Positions 22,615 through 31,163 of a stretch of DNA of 56,054 nt are shown here, piece by piece. The position numbers were made by a program, and so were the translations under genes. The first letter of the stretch is position 1; the number at the start of each line of letters is the position of its first letter. This DNA is from Clostridia bacterium (GTDB taxonomy: Bacteria; Bacillota; Clostridia; Christensenellales; Borkfalkiaceae). Below the pieces are notes generated by a model. That model was not told the origin of the DNA and searched no databases. It saw only the letters and a program-made list of their open reading frames with translations. The stretch lies in assembly GCA_017457215.1 (NCBI GenBank), contig JAFTHU010000006.1:1-56054 (forward strand), written 5' to 3'.

Positions 22615-23319
22615 TTAGTATTCTGCGCCAGTGATGAATGCGTCGGATTTTGTTTGCAAAGAATACAAATCGAATTCGCTGTCGATATCAAATTCTTCCG
22701 AAGAATCAAACGCAGCCAATTTAGAAACGGACACTTCGTAGGCGACCATCGTTCGTATTTCCGTTTCGGAAAGCTTTTTTTGATATTCGCGGCTTTGTAT
22801 TCTACCCGAAATGGCGATTTTATCGCCGACAGCAAGGTTTTTGACGAAACGTGCGTTTCTGCCCCAAGCAATGCATGGAATGTAATCGGATTTGTTGTAC
22901 GCGCGGTTGACGGCGACCAAAACGTCGGCAATTTCGCGGTTGAAAGGGGTCGTGCGATAGACGGGCGGTTTGCAAATATACCCGCTGAGTAAAATGCTGT
23001 TGGGATTTTTTTCGGGCAATTCGTCTAAAAGTTCGCGGACGAAAACGGTCAGCATTAAACGGGATTTTCCGTTTTCGATTTTGTTATAACTGCGGAATTG
23101 TCCCAAAGCGCAAATAGATTTTCCCTTGTGCAACATACCGCCTTGGATTAACCGTTCGCTTAAAGTAACGGGCAGAATATCCGCTTGCCCCGAAAGCCGC
23201 ATTACCCGCACGGAGAATTCGTAAAAGCCCTCCCCATAAACCTCGTGAGAGAAAGTAGCGTCGCTCACGATTTCGCCTGAAATGTAAACCTTATTGTTTT
23301 TTTCCGTAACGTAGTTCAT
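22615..23319 (-). CDS. SSB-like protein with two OB folds
   Basis: 234 residues; ATG at 23319 follows GGAGGTTTCT, so the ORF start at 23331 is too early. Residues about 8-100 resemble an OB fold (NKVYISGEIVSD, FYEFSVRVMRLSG). Residues about 108-205 are a clearer SSB-type OB fold: ILLSGYICKPPVYRTTPFN, ADVLVAVNRAYNKSDYIPCIAWG and VGDKIAISGRIQSREYQKK. The acidic end SSEEFDIDSEFDL may recruit partners, but the true C-terminus is ITGAEY, not the DDIPF tip of replicative SSB. An accessory single-strand-binding role is likely. It lies 69 bases downstream of the deacetylase and shares its terminator. Confidence 0.75.
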   Translation of the reverse strand: MNYVTEKNNKVYISGEIVSDATFSHEVYGEGFYEFSVRVMRLSGQADILPVTLSERLIQGGMLHKGKSICALGQFRSYNKIENGKSRLMLTVFVRELLDELPEKNPNSILLSGYICKPPVYRTTPFNREIADVLVAVNRAYNKSDYIPCIAWGRNARFVKNLAVGDKIAISGRIQSREYQKKLSETEIRTMVAYEVSVSKLAAFDSSEEFDIDSEFDLYSLQTKSDAFITGAEY

Positions 23320-23388
23320 AGAAACCTCCAAATGTATTTTTTTGCTTTTTTGTCAAAACGACCATACCGTGTACGGAGTTATTTAACG

Positions 23389-24174
23389 TTAACTAGCCGC
23401 GTGTTGGCGTCCGTTACGGTCAATCGTGTAGTTTTCTTTGTGAATTAATTCGCTGATGGGGACGAAAGTAAATCCACGGTTTTTTAGGGTAGAAAATATA
23501 AGGGGCAAAGCTTTTGCCGTATGTAATCCGTTATTGTGGCAAAGAATGATAGAGCCGTTTTTTGCGCCGTTGACGACGCGCAAAGCAATTTCCGTTGCTG
23601 ATAAATTTTTCCAATCCAAGGAATCAACGTCCCACTGAATGGGATAAAGCCCCATCGAATTAGAAACGTTAATCAACGTATTGTTATAATCGCCGTACGG
23701 AGGGCGGAAGAGGGTTACTTTTTGTCCTGTCAGCCGTTCGATTGCGGAAGCGGAAGTGGACAACTCATCGCGGATTTCCGCTTCGGTGAGTTTGCTCATA
23801 TAGGGGTGCGTACGGCTGTGCGTGCCCATTTCGTGCCCTGCGGCAATAATTTTTTCGACGTATTCGGGGTATTTTTCTACCCAGAATTCCACGGCAAAAA
23901 AGGTGCAGCGCACGTCGTTTGCTTTCATTACTTCAAGCAGCTCGTCGGTGTGCTCCACGCCCCAAGCGCAATCGAAACTGATGGAGAGTTTTTTTTCGTC
24001 CGTTTCCACTGAATAGATGGGCAGGGCGCGCGCCGCGGCAACTTTTTCCGCCGAGTCTTTGCCTTGTTTTATGCCGTAAGCAATGGTAGAGAGTATGCAT
24101 ATGACAAGTCCCAAAACTACGGAAGCAACGACGAAACCGAACGAGAAACGTTTTTTATAAAATTGCTTTGGCAT
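23389..24174 (-). CDS. Membrane-anchored polysaccharide deacetylase (PdaB-like)
   Basis: 261 residues. An N-terminal anchor (about 10-32: FSFGFVVASVVLGLVICILS) is followed by a NodB domain (about 60-245). Metal and catalytic motifs: SISFDCAWG, in which the second Asp of the usual FDDG is Cys as in many sporulation-type deacetylases; HEMGTHSRTHPYM with both zinc histidines; RPPYGDYN; and ILCHNNGLHT near the end. These enzymes remove acetyl groups from peptidoglycan or related glycans outside the membrane; PdaB acts on spore cortex. The sporulation assignment is inference from the motif variant. A cre-like/0A-like patch lies about 70 bases upstream. Confidence 0.8.
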   Translation of the reverse strand: MPKQFYKKRFSFGFVVASVVLGLVICILSTIAYGIKQGKDSAEKVAAARALPIYSVETDEKKLSISFDCAWGVEHTDELLEVMKANDVRCTFFAVEFWVEKYPEYVEKIIAAGHEMGTHSRTHPYMSKLTEAEIRDELSTSASAIERLTGQKVTLFRPPYGDYNNTLINVSNSMGLYPIQWDVDSLDWKNLSATEIALRVVNGAKNGSIILCHNNGLHTAKALPLIFSTLKNRGFTFVPISELIHKENYTIDRNGRQHAAS

Positions 24175-24244
24175 ACCGTTTACTCCATTTTATAAATTTA
24201 TAAATGCCGAAATTTCAAAAAAGAAGGTGAAATTTAACTGCTTT

Positions 24245-24261
24245 TGTCGAAAACGTTTTCT
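24245..24261. promoter_or_regulatory. Overlapping Spo0A-box-like and cre-like motifs
   Basis: TGTCGAA (24245-24251), a perfect 0A-box heptamer, runs into the 12-bp perfect palindrome GAAAACGTTTTC (24249-24260). Taken from 24248, the palindrome matches the CcpA cre consensus TGWAANCGNTNWCA at 12 of 14 positions. It lies between the divergent deacetylase and the 84-codon gene. Confidence 0.4.
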
Positions 24262-24366
24262 TCTTTTTGTAGGCAGAGCAAAGGCAAAGTAGAAAACGTA
24301 GACGATTTACTGTATTCTTTCACGTGCCGAGATATGTTCAAAATATAAAAAACGGTAGGGAAACGG

Positions 24367-24395
24367 TTTACTTTTTTTTCAAAAGCGTGTATAAT
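24367..24395 (+). promoter_or_regulatory. Sigma-A promoter of the 24426-26400 unit
   Basis: TTTACT at 24367-24372, a 17-bp spacer and a perfect TATAAT at 24390-24395. Confidence 0.8.
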
Positions 24396-24425
24396 ATTGC
24401 GTATAATAAGAGGAGGGGGCGTGAA

Positions 24426-24680
24426 ATGCGGATTTGGGCGAAGCTGATGACCGACGGGCATATTAAAAAGCAAGTCGTTTATGAAAAGGCGGAGAAATTG
24501 ACCTATTCGCATTTTTTTGATTATCTCACCGAGATTTGTCAGGAATTGGATATTCCGACCCCCGTGTTGACGAAAACGCATATTTTTAATTTTGCAAAAT
24601 TTAATCACGTAAAGTTCCCTGGCCGAGATTTTGTGGACAGTTTGGGGTACGATTATCTGTTTTTGGAAAATTTATTTTAA
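24426..24680 (+). CDS. Conserved clostridial protein of unknown function (84 aa)
   Basis: 84 residues, ATG at 24426 after GAGGAGGGGGC. Soluble, no signal peptide. It begins MRIWAKLMTDGHIKKQVVYE and carries TYSHFFDYLTEICQELDIPTPVL followed by KTHIFNFAKFNHVKFPGRDF, a pattern I associate with a widespread small family in Clostridia with no assigned role. The aromatic and histidine content (THIFNFAKFNHVKF) suggests a compact folded domain. It is first in a unit with an Lrp/AsnC regulator and an aminotransferase, 40 bases upstream of the regulator. Confidence 0.75.
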   Translation: MRIWAKLMTDGHIKKQVVYEKAEKLTYSHFFDYLTEICQELDIPTPVLTKTHIFNFAKFNHVKFPGRDFVDSLGYDYLFLENLF

Positions 24681-24720
24681 AAAGACAAAAGGAAAAAATA
24701 TAACGAGGAGCGTAAAAAAT

Positions 24721-25212
24721 ATGACGGCTTTGGAAAGGGATATTTTAAATATTTTGACGGAAGACGCACGCATTTCGCATAAAAAAATAGCGGCGATGCT
24801 TTCGATAGACGAAGAGCAGGTAAAAACGACTGTTGCGGAAATGGAAAAGAGCGGATTGCTTGTAAAATACACGGCGATTGTCAACAGTGAAAAAGCGGAA
24901 GACGCTTTGGTGGAAGCCTTGATAGAAGTCAAAGTAACGCCCAAGAAAAAAGAGGGATTTGACGGCATTGCAAAACAAATTGCCTCGTTCCCCGAAGTGA
25001 AAGCGGTGTATTTGATGAGCGGTGCGTACGATCTTGCGGTATTTATCGAAGATAAAACGCTGCAACAGGTTTCCCGCTTCGTTTCCGAGCGGATATCTAC
25101 TTTTGACGGAGTGATTTCTACTGCGACGCATTTCATTTTGAAAAAATACAAAATTGAGGGCGTGTTGACGGAAAAAGAGGACGCGGATTACCGTTTGTCC
25201 ATTCAAGCATAA
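24721..25212 (+). CDS. Lrp/AsnC-family regulator
   Basis: 163 residues from ATG at 24721, preceded by GAGGAG; the longer frame from 24631 overlaps the previous gene. The N-terminal winged helix (about 3-55) has LERDILNILTEDARISHKKIAAML and VKTTVAEMEKSGLL. The C-terminal RAM ligand-binding domain (about 65-150) has IEVKVTPKKKEGFDGI, FPEVKAVYLMSGAYDLAVF and FDGVISTATHFIL. Members sense amino acids and control their metabolism. The aminotransferase begins 18 bases downstream, a pairing often seen in Firmicutes, so amino acid levels probably control this unit. Confidence 0.9.
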   Translation: MTALERDILNILTEDARISHKKIAAMLSIDEEQVKTTVAEMEKSGLLVKYTAIVNSEKAEDALVEALIEVKVTPKKKEGFDGIAKQIASFPEVKAVYLMSGAYDLAVFIEDKTLQQVSRFVSERISTFDGVISTATHFILKKYKIEGVLTEKEDADYRLSIQA

Positions 25213-25230
25213 TCTTGGGTAATTATAAAA

Positions 25231-26400
25231 ATGCGAGAATTTATCAATAAAAAAGCAAAATTGATACAACCGAGCGGTATCAGAAAATTTTTCGATATCG
25301 TACGGGAAACGGAGGGCGCGATATCTCTTGGCGTAGGCGAGCCCGATTTCGTTACGCCTTGGCGGGTGCGTTCGGCGGCGATCACTTCGTTGCAGAGGGG
25401 GTATACGCAATATACGGGCAATCGTGGGATTCCCCAACTTTTGGATTTGATTTCGCGTTACCTTGCCGAGCGTTTCGATTTACATTACGACCCTGCGCAT
25501 ATTTTGGTGACGGTAGGCGGGAGCGAGGCAATCGACCTCGTGTTGCGGGCTTGTATCGAATCGGGGGAAGAAGTGTTGATTCCCGACCCTGCGTACGTAT
25601 CTTACGCGCCGCTTGTGGCGATGTCGGACGGGACGCCGATACACGTGGAATGCCGTGAAGAAGATAATTTTGTATTGACGGCGGAAAATTTGGAAAAAGC
25701 GATCACGCCCCGCACGAAAGCGATTATTTTGACCTATCCGAACAACCCTACGGGTGCAATTATGACCCGTGAACAGTTGGAAGAAATTGCGCAAATTTTT
25801 ATCAAACACGATTTGTTGGTGATCACCGACGAAATCTATGCGGAGTTGACCTATGGCGGTAAGCATGCGTCCATTGTCAATATCCCCGGAATGAAAGAAC
25901 GCACGGTATATATCGGCGGTTTTTCGAAGGCGTTTGCGATGACGGGCTGGCGTATGGGTTTCGTTTGCGCGCCGGCGGAAATCGACGAGGCGATGTTTAA
26001 AATTCATCAATACGCGATTATGTGTGCGCCCACAATGTCGCAATACGCGGCGATAGAGGCGTTGAAAGACGGGTTTTCGGACGGATTTGCCACCGTGGAA
26101 GAAATGCGAGATTCCTATGATAAACGCCGTAAATTCGTTTTGTTTTCGTTGCAAGAGATTGGGTTGCAATGTTTTGAACCGCGCGGCGCGTTTTACGCAT
26201 TCCCCTCGGTGAAAGGAACGGGAATGAACAGCGAAACGTTTGCCAACGAATTGTTGGCGCAAAAAAAAGTGGCAATCGTGCCCGGCGGCGCGTTTGGGCA
26301 GTTTGGGGAATATAACGCCCGTATTTCTTATGCGACGAGCATGAGCGCGCTCTCGGAAGCGTTTGACCGTATGGCGGAATTTGTCCGTTCGATGAAATAA
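25231..26400 (+). CDS. Class I PLP-dependent aminotransferase (PatA/AspC type)
   Basis: 389 residues, ATG at 25231 with only a weak site (GGGTAATTATAAAA), consistent with coupling to the regulator just upstream. Fold-type I motifs: ISLGVGEPDFVTPWRVR, the TVGGSEAIDLVLRACI cofactor helix, TYPNNPTGAIM with the PLP-binding Asn, ITDEIYAELTY with the Asp, and GFSKAFAMTGWRMGF with the Schiff-base lysine, then the substrate Arg in ARISYATS. It should interconvert an amino acid and a 2-oxo acid in the cytosol. Aspartate, aromatic and N-acetyl-diaminopimelate donors are all possible. Confidence 0.9.
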   Translation: MREFINKKAKLIQPSGIRKFFDIVRETEGAISLGVGEPDFVTPWRVRSAAITSLQRGYTQYTGNRGIPQLLDLISRYLAERFDLHYDPAHILVTVGGSEAIDLVLRACIESGEEVLIPDPAYVSYAPLVAMSDGTPIHVECREEDNFVLTAENLEKAITPRTKAIILTYPNNPTGAIMTREQLEEIAQIFIKHDLLVITDEIYAELTYGGKHASIVNIPGMKERTVYIGGFSKAFAMTGWRMGFVCAPAEIDEAMFKIHQYAIMCAPTMSQYAAIEALKDGFSDGFATVEEMRDSYDKRRKFVLFSLQEIGLQCFEPRGAFYAFPSVKGTGMNSETFANELLAQKKVAIVPGGAFGQFGEYNARISYATSMSALSEAFDRMAEFVRSMK

Positions 26401-26484
26401 GTGAAAAAAACCGAAAAATCCTCTAAAAATCCGTTTAAAAAAAGCGGGGAAAGCGCAAAATCTTTTGAAAAGGCGCAAAAATCA

Positions 26485-26513
26485 TTGACAAAGAGGATAA
26501 AATAGGATATAAT
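26485..26513 (+). promoter_or_regulatory. Sigma-A promoter of greA-lysS
   Basis: TTGACA at 26485-26490, a 17-bp spacer and TATAAT at 26508-26513, all consensus. It is 188 bases upstream of greA. Confidence 0.9.
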
Positions 26514-26519
26514 GTGCAA

Positions 26520-26700
26520 TAGTAAAGGATAAACGCCGTGGCTTTTTGGTGAACAAGAAGTCGCGGTTGTATTTTTAGCGTTCCGCAAGAGGACGGCTTT
26601 TCTTTATCTTTTCGGTTTTGCGCGGGGTTCGTAGGCGCAAAAATGGAGGGGAGAAAGAGTGGCCCGCAACCTAAAATAACGGGTGGAACGAGGAGGAACA
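26520..26700 (+). promoter_or_regulatory. Long structured 5' leader of greA-lysS
   Basis: About 180 transcribed bases without an ORF. GCCGT (26535-26539) can pair with ACGGC (26593-26597), with GCGG (26563-26566) pairing CCGC (26583-26586) inside. A strong hairpin follows, TTTTGCGC (26616-26623) with GCGCAAAA (26635-26642), and CCCG with CGGG around 26663-26684. GGGTGGAAC at 26681-26689 recalls a T-box core, but no downstream antiterminator or terminator partner is present and the ribosome site (GAGGAGG) follows at once. Regulation at the translational level is possible. Confidence 0.45.
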
Positions 26701-27171
26701 ATGGCTGAACAGCAGTTTATTATGACCCAAAAAGGCTACGACGAAGCGGTAGAACGTTTAAAGTATTTGCAGACGGTGAAACGTCAGGAAATCGTAGAAC
26801 GTATTTCCGAGGCGAGAAGTCATGGCGACTTGTCGGAAAATGCAGAATACGACGCCGCACGTAACGAGCAGGCGGCGAACGAGGGTGAAATCGTCGATTT
26901 GGATTACAAAATCAAAAACGCGGTAATTTTGGAGGAAAACAGCGATACGTCTTACGTGCATATCGGTTCGAAAGTACGCGTGTACGATGAAGAAATGGAC
27001 GAAGAGGAAGTGTATGAAATTACCGGCTCGACGGAGTCCAACGCGATGGAAAACAAAATTTCCAACGAATCCCCCGTTGGTAAAGCGTTGCTCAAGCACA
27101 AGGTAAAAGACGTCGTTAAAGTTGTTGCACCCGACGGCGAATATAAGCTCACGATTAAGGAAATTTTCTAA
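26701..27171 (+). CDS. greA: Transcription elongation factor GreA
   Basis: 156 residues. The N-terminal coiled coil (about 1-75) has the tip acidic residues in HGDLSENAEYDAAR, which enter the RNA polymerase secondary channel and stimulate cleavage of backtracked RNA. The C-terminal FKBP-like domain has IGSKVRVYDEEMDEEEVYEI and ISNESPVGKALLKHK. ATG at 26701 follows GAGGAGG. lysS begins 16 bases after its stop, the standard clostridial greA-lysS arrangement. Confidence 0.97.
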   Translation: MAEQQFIMTQKGYDEAVERLKYLQTVKRQEIVERISEARSHGDLSENAEYDAARNEQAANEGEIVDLDYKIKNAVILEENSDTSYVHIGSKVRVYDEEMDEEEVYEITGSTESNAMENKISNESPVGKALLKHKVKDVVKVVAPDGEYKLTIKEIF

Positions 27172-27187
27172 CACCGAGGTTTTACAA

Positions 27188-28696
27188 ATGCAAGAAAATA
27201 AAAACGTAAACGCACCCGTAGTATCGGAAGAGGAACAGCTTATCGAACAAGCGAGAATCCGCCGTGAAAAGTTGGCGAAACTCGTGTCCGAGGGGAAGAA
27301 TCCGTATGAACAGGTAAAATACCCCGTTGACGCAGATTCCGAAACGGTGAAAAATAATTTTGAGGCGTATGAAGGCAAGACGGTAACCATGGCAGGGCGT
27401 ATGATGTCCCGCCGTATTATGGGTAAAGCCTCTTTCTCGCATATTGCAGACAGAAGCGGCAGTATCCAAATTTACGTAACCCGTCAAGATATCGGCGAGG
27501 AGAATTACATGTCCTATAAAAAGGATTATGATATCGGCGATATTTTTGGCTTTAAGGGCTACGTATTTAAAACGCAGACGGGGGAAATTTCCGTGCACGT
27601 TACCGAAATTACCCTTTTGACGAAATCGTTGTTGCCGTTGCCTGAAAAATACAACGGCTTGCAGGATAAGGATTTGAAATACCGTCTGCGCCACCTCGAT
27701 TTGATTATGAACAAAGACGTGCGCGATACTTTCCGTGTGCGCTCGCAAATTCTCAAAGAAATCCGCGCGTTTTTGGACGCACGCGGGTATTTGGAAGTGG
27801 ATACCCCTACGCTGTTGCCTTTGGAAATTGGCGCAGACGCAAGACCTTTTAAAACCCACCACAACGCCCTTGACCTCGATATGTATATGCGTATCGAAAC
27901 GGAACTTTTCTTAAAGCGTTTGATTGTCGGCGGTATGGACAAGGTTTACGAAGTAGGTCGTATTTTCCGTAACGAAGGCATGGACGCTTATCACAATCCC
28001 GAGTTCACCACGATTGAAATGTACGAAGCGTATAGCGACTATTTCGATATGATGGATATGATCGAAGAACTTTACAAGACGGTAACGTTGAAAGTTTGCG
28101 GTACGCTCGACATCACCTATCAAGGGACGGAAATTCATATGGGCGATTGGACTCGATTGACGATGGCGGAAGCGGTGAAAAAGTACGCTGGGGTCGATTA
28201 TAACGATTGGGCGACGGACGAAGACGCGCGCGCGGCGGCAAAAGCGTTGGGAGTGGAACTCGAATACGAAAAAGCAACCAAGGGTTGGGTGCTTATCGAA
28301 CTCTTCGACGCATTCGTAGAAGATAAACTCATTCAGCCCACGGTTATTTATGATTATCCCGTTGAAAATTCGCCTTTGGCAAAGCGTAAACCTTCGAACC
28401 CTGCGTTCACCGAACGTTTCGAATATTTCATTTGTGGGCACGAGTACGGCAATGCTTTCTCGGAATTGAACGACCCGATTGACCAAAAGCAGCGTATGGT
28501 AAAACAGGTAGAAGCGAAACGCGCGAAAGGCAATAACGACGCGCAAGTGGATGAAGATTTTATCAACGCATTGGAATACGGTTTGCCCCCCACAGGCGGT
28601 TTGGGTATGGGCTTGGATCGTTTTGTGATGTTGCTTACGGATAGCGCTACGATCCGCGACGTCATTCTCTTCCCGACGATGAAACCGAAAAAATAA
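27188..28696 (+). CDS. lysS: Lysyl-tRNA synthetase, class II
   Basis: 502 residues; ATG at 27188 lies just after the greA stop with a GAGG site, so the ORF start at 27122 inside greA is not used. The N-terminal OB-fold anticodon-binding domain (about 60-165) has VTMAGRMMSRRIMGKASF. Class II motifs: motif 1 region around FLDARGYLEVDTPTL, motif 2 VGRIFRNEGMDAYHNPEFT and motif 3 GLGMGLDRFVM. It attaches lysine to tRNA-Lys in the cytosol. Co-transcription with greA places it under the long structured leader. Confidence 0.97.
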   Translation: MQENKNVNAPVVSEEEQLIEQARIRREKLAKLVSEGKNPYEQVKYPVDADSETVKNNFEAYEGKTVTMAGRMMSRRIMGKASFSHIADRSGSIQIYVTRQDIGEENYMSYKKDYDIGDIFGFKGYVFKTQTGEISVHVTEITLLTKSLLPLPEKYNGLQDKDLKYRLRHLDLIMNKDVRDTFRVRSQILKEIRAFLDARGYLEVDTPTLLPLEIGADARPFKTHHNALDLDMYMRIETELFLKRLIVGGMDKVYEVGRIFRNEGMDAYHNPEFTTIEMYEAYSDYFDMMDMIEELYKTVTLKVCGTLDITYQGTEIHMGDWTRLTMAEAVKKYAGVDYNDWATDEDARAAAKALGVELEYEKATKGWVLIELFDAFVEDKLIQPTVIYDYPVENSPLAKRKPSNPAFTERFEYFICGHEYGNAFSELNDPIDQKQRMVKQVEAKRAKGNNDAQVDEDFINALEYGLPPTGGLGMGLDRFVMLLTDSATIRDVILFPTMKPKK

Positions 28697-28704
28697 CGTG
28701 TACA

Positions 28705-28742
28705 ACGCCGATTTGCCCTTGCGGCGAATCGGCGTATTTCAT
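28705..28742 (+). terminator. Hairpin after lysS, probable weak terminator
   Basis: Perfect 9-bp stem ACGCCGATT (28705-28713) / AATCGGCGT (28727-28735), followed only by ATTTC, so termination may be partial. Confidence 0.55.
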
Positions 28743-28798
28743 ACGGTGCGGTAAGGCGCAGGGGAATTTTCCTTGCGGCAACCGAAAAAGGAGTAAAT

Positions 28799-29854
28799 AT
28801 GGACGCAAAAATAACCAAAACGAGATTGAGCAGAATGCTCTCGTATGATTGGCTGAAAATTTTATTTTCTGCGGCGGCGTTGATTGTCGTATGGGTGTTG
28901 ATTTTTACGATGACCGCAACGCCCATTACCCCCTCGCAAAAATTTACGGTTATGAATTACGTGGGAAACACGGCGTTTGACGACGATTTTTTTGAGCATT
29001 ACAAAAAGGCTTTAAGCAACGGCGTTTTTTCCTACGAAGTTATCGAAGGAAATTCCGAAGACTTGACGGGTGATGAAAGTATGGTTGGCTCGCTGTTGCA
29101 GGCGAGAACGGCGATAGAAGAGGGCGACGTTATTTTCGTGGCAAATCAAGCCGATCACCGTTCGCTTGAAGTGCAAGAAACCGTAGATGAAACGACGGGA
29201 GAAGTCGTTGAGAATTACGTTTATACGTATACCTATTTGCAGGCGTTTGTTTCTGGCTGGTATTATAAAATTTACGACGTAAAAAAATATTTAGAAGAAA
29301 TGGACGCGTTTTTAGCACAATACTATGAGGGCGGGGATTGGAAAACGCCCGCCGCGTTGAACGAAGAAAAGGTGAAAGAAGATTTCAACGCACGAACGAA
29401 AAAGGACAAACGTTTTAAAAAGAGTGCGGCGCGCAGACAGGGTGAGAAAGACGAAGTTGAACGCATCAAGAAATATCGCGATGCGTTGGTAAAATTCCAT
29501 TGGTATCTCCAAGAGGGCGTCGTTGCGTTGGAAGAAACGACGATAGAAAATTTCTTTGGCGAGGGTGAGGATTTTACGGGTACGTTCAGTATCAACCTTT
29601 GTCCTACCGAGGGTATGATGGTTGGCGATGATTTTGCCATGGGCGAATTGAAGAATATGGTCGGTTGCAAGCCGATTGTGTATGAGGACGGAATACCTGC
29701 CTACGGTGATGTTACGGCGGAAAATATGAACGTTTGCTTTTTCCGATTCGACGGCGTAGCGGACAGTTTCGAATACGAAAGTCTGCTGTATACGGTAAAC
29801 GTTATCGACTCGTACTCGAAGCACGGTTGTCCGGAAGAAGTATATGTTGCGTAA
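28799..29854 (+). CDS. Unknown membrane-anchored extracytoplasmic protein (351 aa)
   Basis: 351 residues, ATG at 28799 after AAGGAG. One N-terminal hydrophobic segment (about 20-40: LKILFSAAALIVVWVLIFTM) anchors it. The rest is polar and faces outward, with an ABC-binding-protein-like opening (KFTVMNYVGNTAFDDDFFEHYKKAL) and a highly charged helical stretch (about 185-235: FNARTKKDKRFKKSAARRQG). The C-terminal part (FEYESLLYTVNVIDSYSKHG) is beta-rich. I do not recognise the family. The last 11 bases overlap the start of the decarboxylase gene, so the two are translationally coupled. It is in the lysS-to-tmk block without being a translation or nucleotide gene. Confidence 0.75.
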   Translation: MDAKITKTRLSRMLSYDWLKILFSAAALIVVWVLIFTMTATPITPSQKFTVMNYVGNTAFDDDFFEHYKKALSNGVFSYEVIEGNSEDLTGDESMVGSLLQARTAIEEGDVIFVANQADHRSLEVQETVDETTGEVVENYVYTYTYLQAFVSGWYYKIYDVKKYLEEMDAFLAQYYEGGDWKTPAALNEEKVKEDFNARTKKDKRFKKSAARRQGEKDEVERIKKYRDALVKFHWYLQEGVVALEETTIENFFGEGEDFTGTFSINLCPTEGMMVGDDFAMGELKNMVGCKPIVYEDGIPAYGDVTAENMNVCFFRFDGVADSFEYESLLYTVNVIDSYSKHGCPEEVYVA

Positions 29855-31151
29855 GATTTTAACAAGAGAGAGCGTGCTGCAAGATTGCAAAATTTTTCGT
29901 ATGCTAGCGGCGCAAAATCCTTTACACGGGTCCTTTCATACGCCTGGACACAAGGTGAGCGGTTGGGACATTACCGAGCTTTCCTATTCGGATAATTTGT
30001 CCTGCCCGCAGGGCTGTATCGCAGAAGCGGAGCGGGATATTACGGAAATTTTAGGTAGTGCGAAAAGTTTTATTTTGACGGACGGAAGTACGTGCGGGGT
30101 GTTGAGTATTTTGCACGCGGCAAAAGCGCTGGGCGTTCGTAAAATTGCGCTTTGCGAGGTTGCGCATAAAAGCGTTTTTAACGGTTGCCGTTTGCTTGGG
30201 ATTACGCCGTTGATTTATCCGCAGAAAAAGCAGGGAGGGATTCCCTGTGGGTATACGTTTTCAGAATTGCAACAAAAATTTCCGTCTATATTTGCCGAGG
30301 CGGACGGGGTGTTTTTCACTTCGCCCGATTATTACGGAAACGTGGCAGATTTGGCGGCTTGGCGTGCGTATTGCGACGAATCGGGGAAACTCTTGCTTGT
30401 AGACGGAGCGCACGGCGGGCATTTGCATTTTGATAAAGAATTGTATGCGGGCGCGTACGCGGATTTTTGGGTGGACGGCGTACATAAAAGTTTGCCCGCT
30501 TTGACGCAAGGCGCGGTGGTTTCGGCAAAAACCGAAGTCTTTGCGGAAAAATTGCGGCTTGCATTAGACGTTTTCCGAACGACTAGTCCGTCCTATCCGA
30601 TTATGGCAAGTGTGGAATACGCAGTGAAATTTCCCAGAAACAAAAGCTTGGAAGAGCAGGCGGCGGCATTTGAAAAATCTTGTAAGCGGGTATATTTCGG
30701 CGGAGATTGGACGAAGCTTTGCGCGGTATTTGGCGAGTATTCGTTTGCGGCGGCGCGCGACGCGGAGTCTGCGGGGATTTATCCCGAGTTTTGCGACGGG
30801 AACGTGGTAATGTTTTATCTTTCTCCTGCGACGACGGATGCCGATTTTCAAAATTTAATTGCCTTTTTGCAAGAAGCGTTTGCACGGTATAAAATTACGT
30901 CAAATGAAGAGGAAAATGGGATTCATTACGTACCTGCCCCCCATCTTTTTTCAGAAAGCGGGGAAACGGAGTGGATAGAACTTTCCCAAGCTACGGGCAA
31001 GATTTGCGCGCGTATGTGCGGATTGTTTCCGCCGTGCACGCCGCTGTTATATGTTGGAGAGCGCATAGAAAAAGAAAAAATAGAACTTTTGAACAAAGCG
31101 GACAACCGATTCGGTTTACGCGACGGCAAAATAGAGGTATATAAAAAATAA
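29844..31151 (+). CDS. Orn/Lys/Arg decarboxylase family protein (YaaO-like, PLP)
   Basis: 435 residues, ATG at 29844 inside the end of the previous gene, with GGAAGAAG upstream. Fold-type I PLP domain: SFHTPGHKVSGW, LTDGSTCGVLSIL (cofactor helix), SPDYYGNVADL, LLVDGAHGGHLHF and the Schiff-base lysine in WVDGVHKSLPALTQGA. The C-terminal domain (about 350-435) ends PCTPLLYVGERIEKEKI, the usual PGxP/GE end. Close relatives include Bacillus YaaO and SpeA-type arginine decarboxylases, which make polyamines. At about 480 residues the usual proteins are slightly longer. tmk follows after 12 bases, as yaaO-tmk in Bacillus. The substrate cannot be read from sequence. Confidence 0.85.
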   Translation: MLRKILTRESVLQDCKIFRMLAAQNPLHGSFHTPGHKVSGWDITELSYSDNLSCPQGCIAEAERDITEILGSAKSFILTDGSTCGVLSILHAAKALGVRKIALCEVAHKSVFNGCRLLGITPLIYPQKKQGGIPCGYTFSELQQKFPSIFAEADGVFFTSPDYYGNVADLAAWRAYCDESGKLLLVDGAHGGHLHFDKELYAGAYADFWVDGVHKSLPALTQGAVVSAKTEVFAEKLRLALDVFRTTSPSYPIMASVEYAVKFPRNKSLEEQAAAFEKSCKRVYFGGDWTKLCAVFGEYSFAAARDAESAGIYPEFCDGNVVMFYLSPATTDADFQNLIAFLQEAFARYKITSNEEENGIHYVPAPHLFSESGETEWIELSQATGKICARMCGLFPPCTPLLYVGERIEKEKIELLNKADNRFGLRDGKIEVYKK

Positions 31152-31163
31152 AGAGGAAAGAAT

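Noticed and set aside
26681-26697. T-box riboswitch before greA-lysS
   Set aside because: GGGTGGAAC resembles the T-box core, but no downstream strand pairs with it to form an antiterminator, there is no terminator, and UGGA would suit a discriminator U, as in tRNA-Gly. Kept only as an unclassified structured leader.
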